A DNA stretch of 8,430 bases from JAICIG01 sp035532215 (GTDB taxonomy: Bacteria > Planctomycetota > Planctomycetia > Pirellulales > JAICIG01), in contig DATKRK010000302.1 of the NCBI GenBank assembly GCA_035532215.1, positions 1 through 8,430 of the forward strand, read 5' to 3'. Made by a program: the position numbers and the translations under genes. The notes beneath the pieces are model-generated. The model was not told the DNA's origin and made no database searches. It saw only the letters and a program-made list of their open reading frames with translations. Below, piece by piece: positions 6,095 to 8,430 of the stretch (its first letter is position 1; each line of letters begins with the position of its first letter).

Positions 6095-6472
6095 ATGAAA
6101 AAGGCTCTGTTTGTCTTGCTATTTGCCGCCGTTGCGTTGGGCGTGAAGCCGAACTCGGCGAAGGCCGTTAAGCCCTTCTTCGACGAGTTCAAGGCGAAGT
6201 ACGTCAAGGTAGACGGCGATGCCGGCGACAAGGAATTTGCCGCGCTGGTCGACAAGGCCAAGTGCAATGTCTGCCATTTCGGCAAGGAAAAGAAAAACCG
6301 CAACGACTACGGCAAGGCGCTCGACAAGTTGCTCGACAAGAAGAAGGACATCAAGGACAAGGTAAAGATCCAAAAGGCTCTGGATACTGTCGCCGAGGAG
6401 AAGTCGGCCGCTGGCCCGACGTTCGGCGAATTGATCAAAGAGCACAAGTTGCCCGGCACGGAAGAAAAGTAG
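6095..6472 (+). CDS. Secreted single-haem cytochrome-like protein, 125 aa, lysine-rich
   Basis: The N-terminus MKKALFVLLFAAVALGV is a signal peptide with likely cleavage near residues 20-25 (NSAKA), which places the protein outside the cytoplasmic membrane. One haem-attachment motif, C57-N-V-C60-H61, is followed by 'KKNRNDYGKAL' (about 66-76), a pattern I associate with small planctomycete cytochrome-like proteins. The mature chain is very rich in Lys (runs such as DKKKDIKDKVK, 81-91), so it is a basic, helical electron carrier or haem protein. There is no methionine after Met1. The only other histidine is H117, so haem coordination cannot be His/Met unless another protein provides it. GGGAGA eight bases upstream supports the start. 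It appears monocistronic, with its own promoter and two terminators, and has no cytochrome partner gene in the window. Confidence 0.8.
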   Translation: MKKALFVLLFAAVALGVKPNSAKAVKPFFDEFKAKYVKVDGDAGDKEFAALVDKAKCNVCHFGKEKKNRNDYGKALDKLLDKKKDIKDKVKIQKALDTVAEEKSAAGPTFGELIKEHKLPGTEEK

Positions 6473-6497
6473 GCTCGTCAGAGAAGTAAGCTCGTCC
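6464..6497 (+). repeat. 17-bp tandem duplication across the stop codon of the cytochrome gene
   Basis: Bases 6464-6480 (GAAAAGTAGGCTCGTCA) are followed directly by 6481-6497 (GAGAAGTAAGCTCGTCC). The copies agree at 14 of 17 positions. The first contains the gene's own stop (TAG, 6470-6472) and the second supplies the left arm of the first terminator hairpin. The second copy is one frame off, so it does not add an in-frame stop. Confidence 0.6.
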
Positions 6498-6508
6498 GCG
6501 AGTTTTTT
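6488..6508 (+). terminator. Rho-independent terminator 1 of the cytochrome gene
   Basis: The stem CTCG (6491-6494) / CGAG (6499-6502) has the loop TCCG and extends through a G-T and two A-T pairs into the T run at 6503-6508. The stem is short but the geometry is right, starting about 15 bases after the stop. Confidence 0.5.
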
Positions 6509-6528
6509 CCGATTCACGGCGCCAATGC

Positions 6529-6573
6529 ACGAACGGGCTGGTTCCTTCTGGGGGCCGGTCCGTTCGTTTTTTT
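6529..6573 (+). terminator. Rho-independent terminator 2 of the cytochrome gene
   Basis: ACGAACGG (6529-6536) pairs with CCGTTCGT (6560-6567). An inner GCTGG/CCGGT extension (6537-6541 with 6555-6559, two wobble pairs) gives a stem of about 13 bp, followed by a run of seven T ending at 6573. This is the stronger of the two tandem terminators and insulates the downstream toxin-antitoxin genes. Confidence 0.7.
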
Positions 6574-6588
6574 CCGAGCGCGCAAGTA

Positions 6589-6609
6589 GAAGCGGCATCT
6601 TGCCGCTTC
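6589..6609. repeat. Perfect 9-bp palindrome with 3-base loop
   Basis: GAAGCGGCA-TCT-TGCCGCTTC is a perfect inverted repeat without a T run, so it is not a simple terminator. Its arms and tiny loop resemble the palindrome at 8412-8426 in design (GC-rich arms around TCT or TCC). It may belong to a dispersed intergenic repeat family. Confidence 0.55.
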
Positions 6610-6723
6610 CGCCGAAACGCGGCAGGGATGCGGATGGTTTTCGAGTTGGTTAGGGCCGTGGGCCATCGCCGTTGCGTGACTCTTGGCGCGCATGGAATGC
6701 CGCCGGTTCGTCGCGTCAACGCC

Positions 6724-6753
6724 TTGACCGGCGCGCCAACCGCCGGCGATACT
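6724..6753 (+). promoter_or_regulatory. Promoter with possible operator and leaderless start for the toxin-antitoxin genes
   Basis: TTGACC (6724-6729, 5/6) and GATACT (6748-6753, 4/6) have an 18-base spacer. Only five bases (AGCAC) separate the -10 box from the toxin ATG at 6759, and no Shine-Dalgarno sequence is present, so a leaderless mRNA is likely. The inverted repeat CCGGCG-CGCCAAC-CGCCGG (6728-6746) fills the space between the boxes, where an autoregulating antitoxin would be expected to bind. Confidence 0.45.
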
Positions 6754-6758
6754 AGCAC

Positions 6759-7040
6759 ATGGCCACCGTCGAATTGACGCTCGAGGCGGACGCGCAATTC
6801 CGGGCACTGCCGCGCGGCATTCGCCCGCGCGTGACGCGGCTGCTAGACCGTTTGGAGCAATGGCCCGAGGTGAGCGGAGCAAAACCGTTGTCGGGGAAGT
6901 TGGCCGGCCGCTGGCGAATGCGAACGGGCGATTATCGCATTCAATTTCATCCCCAACGCGACGAAACAGCGGACGATGGTTGGCTGGTGGTTGTGGAAAA
7001 GATCGGACACCGAGATGGGTTCTACGATGGCGACGATTGA
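6759..7040 (+). CDS. RelE/ParE-superfamily toxin, 93 aa
   Basis: The length and motifs fit the RelE/ParE fold: N-terminal helices around 'QFRALP' and 'RVTRLLDRLEQWP', then 'KPLSGKLAGRWRMRTGDYRI' (42-61), and a final strand 'WLVVVEKIGHRDGFY' (75-89). The K-P-L-x-G-x-L-x-G-x-[WY]-R-x-R-x-G-D-Y-R core (K42-R60), the basic residues R51, R53, R55 and R60, and the C-terminal IGHR are family hallmarks. It would act in the cytoplasm, either as a ribosome-dependent mRNase (RelE/HigB-like) or a gyrase poison (ParE-like); the sequence does not decide which. It lies upstream of its antitoxin, the HigBA-like order, and overlaps it by 14 or 26 bases depending on the antitoxin start. There is no Shine-Dalgarno sequence; a promoter ends five bases before the ATG. 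Confidence 0.75.
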   Translation: MATVELTLEADAQFRALPRGIRPRVTRLLDRLEQWPEVSGAKPLSGKLAGRWRMRTGDYRIQFHPQRDETADDGWLVVVEKIGHRDGFYDGDD

Positions 7041-7776
7041 CCTGAAAAGCGTGCAAACCGTGACTTTGGCTGGCGAGCGGTTCGTGATTCTGCCCGAAGC
7101 GGAATTCGTGCGGCTGACCGGCGAGCCGCCCGAGCCGCCGCTGCCGCCGCCCAACGAGCGGGGCAACTATCCGGCGCGTGAACTGACGCGGTCCGTGATG
7201 GCGCGTGACATTATCCGTTCGCGCCGGGCGTTGGGTTGGTCGCAAGCCGAGCTGGCGCGCCGCGCCGGCATTCGCCCCCAAACGCTGAATCGCATTGAAC
7301 AGGCCAAGCGTTCGCCGAGCCTTGGTACGTTCGACAAGGTACACCGCGCCTTGGAAGCCGGCGAAGCGGAGGGGCGGCGAAAAACAGCGCGTGTCAAAGG
7401 CAAAGCCCCGAAAGTCAAGTATTGCAGACGTCGGGCAGCGAACGATCGGCCGATCGACGCCGTTGCCGAGCCCGCTGCGTGTTTCCTGGTGGGGATGGCC
7501 TACTCTACGCGACTTTTTCAGCCGTTGGAATCTTGCAGCCGCAGACGGCGCAGCCAGCGAATCGAGCCGGGCAAGCGCAACAGGGCTGTGGCGGCGAACC
7601 AGCCGATTGCGGCGCCAAAGCAGACGTCGCTCAAGAAATGCGCCCCGGACAGAATTCGCTGCACGCCGACGAGCGCGGCCAGCGCCAAGAAAAATCGCTG
7701 GGCGCGAGGATACATCGCGCCCAGCCCGACCGCAAACGCCACCGCGGTTGCCGTGTGGGCCGAAGGGAAACTCTGA
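7027..7776 (+). CDS. XRE-type helix-turn-helix antitoxin, 249 aa frame with doubtful C-terminal tail
   Basis: An N-terminal segment (residues 1-30, 'VQTVTLAGERFVILPEAEFVRL') is followed by a proline-rich linker (33-43, PPEPPLPPP) and a Cro/C1-type HTH (about 57-111: 'SRRALGWSQAELARRAGI', then RPQTLNRIEQAKRSPSLG). It should neutralise the overlapping toxin and repress the shared promoter. The start at 7027 (MATIDL) is preferred; 7015 (MGSTMAT) is also possible. The antitoxin core seems complete by about residue 130, yet the frame stays open to TGA 7774-7776. Residues 164-249 are antisense to the PAP2 gene and have the low-complexity look of antisense translation. No forward frame stops earlier after about 7422, so one indel would not restore a short end. 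The tail may be translated but non-functional. Confidence 0.65.
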   Translation: MATIDLKSVQTVTLAGERFVILPEAEFVRLTGEPPEPPLPPPNERGNYPARELTRSVMARDIIRSRRALGWSQAELARRAGIRPQTLNRIEQAKRSPSLGTFDKVHRALEAGEAEGRRKTARVKGKAPKVKYCRRRAANDRPIDAVAEPAACFLVGMAYSTRLFQPLESCSRRRRSQRIEPGKRNRAVAANQPIAAPKQTSLKKCAPDRIRCTPTSAASAKKNRWARGYIAPSPTANATAVAVWAEGKL

Positions 7777-8255
7777 TTCACGCTCGAGCGCACCCAGGTC
7801 CAGCTTCCGAGCGTCTGCCACACGTCGCCCGTCGTCAGATCGAAGGCGTGCGGCCGCGTGCGAACGACCAGGAGTTTCACCAGGTTCGCTGCCAGCCCGC
7901 CGCTGAAGGCGATGACCAACAGCCGGGGCAGCGCCCAGCGCCGGGCCGGATCGAGGTTGAAAATGGCGATCGCGATGGCCGCAACCCCCAAGCCGTGCCC
8001 GAAGACTTCGCCGAATTCGACGAATTTGCGCAGGTCGCCCGGCAAAACAGGGCCGGCGGCCCAGCGAGCAAGCGAAATATCGCAAGGCAGCGCCAAGGCA
8101 GCCAGACCGATCAATGCCAGCATCGGCGCGAAGATCGGCGGCCGCGGTGGGCGGCTGCTGTCGCCGCAAACGGGCGGCACGGTCGAGTCCGCATGTGATG
8201 CGAGCGGCGATCGTCTGCCCTGCGCTCGCGACGCCAGTTCGGCCAGGTTCGCCAT
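7518..8255 (-). CDS. PAP2-family membrane phosphatase, 245 aa
   Basis: All three acid-phosphatase signatures are present: KLLVVRTRP (K127...R134-P135), PSAH (164-167, replacing PSGH) and QRILSGAHFLSD (R200, H206, D210; the usual SR reads QR). H206 would be the nucleophile and H167 the general acid. About six hydrophobic segments (about 43-58, 86-100, 110-131, 168-181, 187-198, 209-228) place it in the membrane with the active site probably facing outward. The family removes phosphate from lipid phosphates such as undecaprenyl diphosphate, phosphatidate or polyprenyl-phospho sugars; the substrate here is not decided. The start at ATG 8255 lacks a clear ribosome site; a GTG at 8354 in frame is an alternative but would add 33 non-hydrophobic residues. 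It is convergent with the antitoxin and overlaps its frame by 259 bases. A PAP2 phosphatase also serves the mycobacterial DprE pathway. Confidence 0.8.
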   Translation of the reverse strand: MANLAELASRAQGRRSPLASHADSTVPPVCGDSSRPPRPPIFAPMLALIGLAALALPCDISLARWAAGPVLPGDLRKFVEFGEVFGHGLGVAAIAIAIFNLDPARRWALPRLLVIAFSGGLAANLVKLLVVRTRPHAFDLTTGDVWQTLGSWTWVRSSVNQSFPSAHTATAVAFAVGLGAMYPRAQRFFLALAALVGVQRILSGAHFLSDVCFGAAIGWFAATALLRLPGSIRWLRRLRLQDSNG

Positions 8256-8308
8256 ATCGCACCAATTCTTCAATTTGGCCAAAGTTCCGTGAGAGTCAGC
8301 TTCGACGA

Positions 8309-8325
8309 CCGAGTTCGCAACTCGG
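8309..8325. repeat. Perfect 7-bp inverted repeat upstream of the PAP2 gene
   Basis: CCGAGTT-CGC-AACTCGG lies 54-70 bases before the PAP2 ATG. A T run follows on the plus strand (8332-8336) but only after a six-base gap, and no plus-strand gene ends here, so it looks more like an operator or a structured leader than a terminator. Confidence 0.35.
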
Positions 8326-8411
8326 CGCCCGTTTTTCGACCGGGTCGGCCCCACAGGCGCCGAAGTATTTACACTGCCCGTTCGAGCAGGGGACGCCGAT
8401 GTCTTGTGGGG

Positions 8412-8426
8412 CGGCCTTCCAGGCCG
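8412..8426. repeat. Perfect 6-bp palindrome with 3-base loop near window end
   Basis: CGGCCT-TCC-AGGCCG sits inside GGGGCGGCCTTCCAGGCCGT, close to the right edge. I recall such 'CGGCCTTCCAGGCCG' palindromes recurring in planctomycete intergenic DNA, but only one copy is visible here. Confidence 0.4.
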
Positions 8427-8430
8427 TCAA

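Noticed and set aside
5767..6303. N-terminal extension of the protease frame to 6303
   Set aside because: It crosses the cytochrome gene start and both promoters, has no ribosome site, and its residues match no CPBP N-terminus.
6514..8265. 583-aa minus-strand frame spanning the toxin-antitoxin and PAP2 genes
   Set aside because: It is a shadow of the PAP2 frame and of the opposing toxin-antitoxin genes, with extreme Arg/Ala content and no motif.
8309..8336. Hairpin followed by T run as a plus-strand terminator
   Set aside because: Six bases separate the stem from the Ts and no plus-strand gene ends nearby; an operator or leader structure is more plausible.
8256..8354. GTG start at 8354 for the PAP2 gene
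   Set aside because: There is no ribosome site upstream of the GTG, and the added 33 residues are not membrane-like. The ATG at 8255 is preferred, though it also lacks a clear ribosome site.

Overview
The window is GC-rich and reads like a chromosomal segment of a planctomycete, probably from the Pirellulales/Gemmatales side. This rests on three things: a small membrane protein opening with the phylum's typical arginine-flanked 'FRLRSLLVLTALI' anchor, a secreted FG-GAP/VCBS-type repeat protein, and a lysine-rich single-CxxCH secreted cytochrome of a kind common there. There are no rRNA or tRNA genes, no CRISPR array and no intact mobile element.

Layout. Positions 1-242 hold the wreck of an IS4-type transposase gene (internal deletion plus frameshift). 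Positions 533-1207 (minus) hold two small hypothetical genes, probably one transcript with a predicted leaderless start. Positions 1389-2702 (plus) encode a secreted calcium-type beta-propeller repeat protein, ending one base from the convergent 2704-4892 operon. That operon (minus) encodes homologues of DprE1 (FAD oxidase) and DprE2 (SDR reductase), which together epimerise polyprenyl-phospho-ribose to polyprenyl-phospho-arabinose. A 14-codon micro-ORF with an excellent Shine-Dalgarno sequence lies just upstream, out of frame but overlapping the dprE1 start by ATGA. Next upstream on the same strand is a CPBP-family intramembrane protease (4999-5766). After a 328-base divergent promoter region comes a monohaem cytochrome-like secreted protein (6095-6472) with its own promoter and two tandem terminators. 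Positions 6759-7776 (plus) hold a toxin-first RelE/ParE-HTH toxin-antitoxin pair whose antitoxin frame runs 259 bases into the convergent PAP2 phosphatase gene (7518-8255, minus).

How the genes may work together. DprE1 and DprE2 are a well-founded functional pair. In mycobacteria the same pathway also uses a UbiA-type prenyltransferase and a PAP2-type phosphatase. A PAP2 gene lies about 2.6 kb away here, but no prenyltransferase is visible, so that link is only a hypothesis. The other genes look like independent units.

The most interesting points are the dprE1 leader micro-ORF, the alanine at the position matching the mycobacterial benzothiazinone-target cysteine, two predicted leaderless promoters, a cytochrome lacking any methionine after Met1, and the antitoxin/PAP2 antisense overlap.
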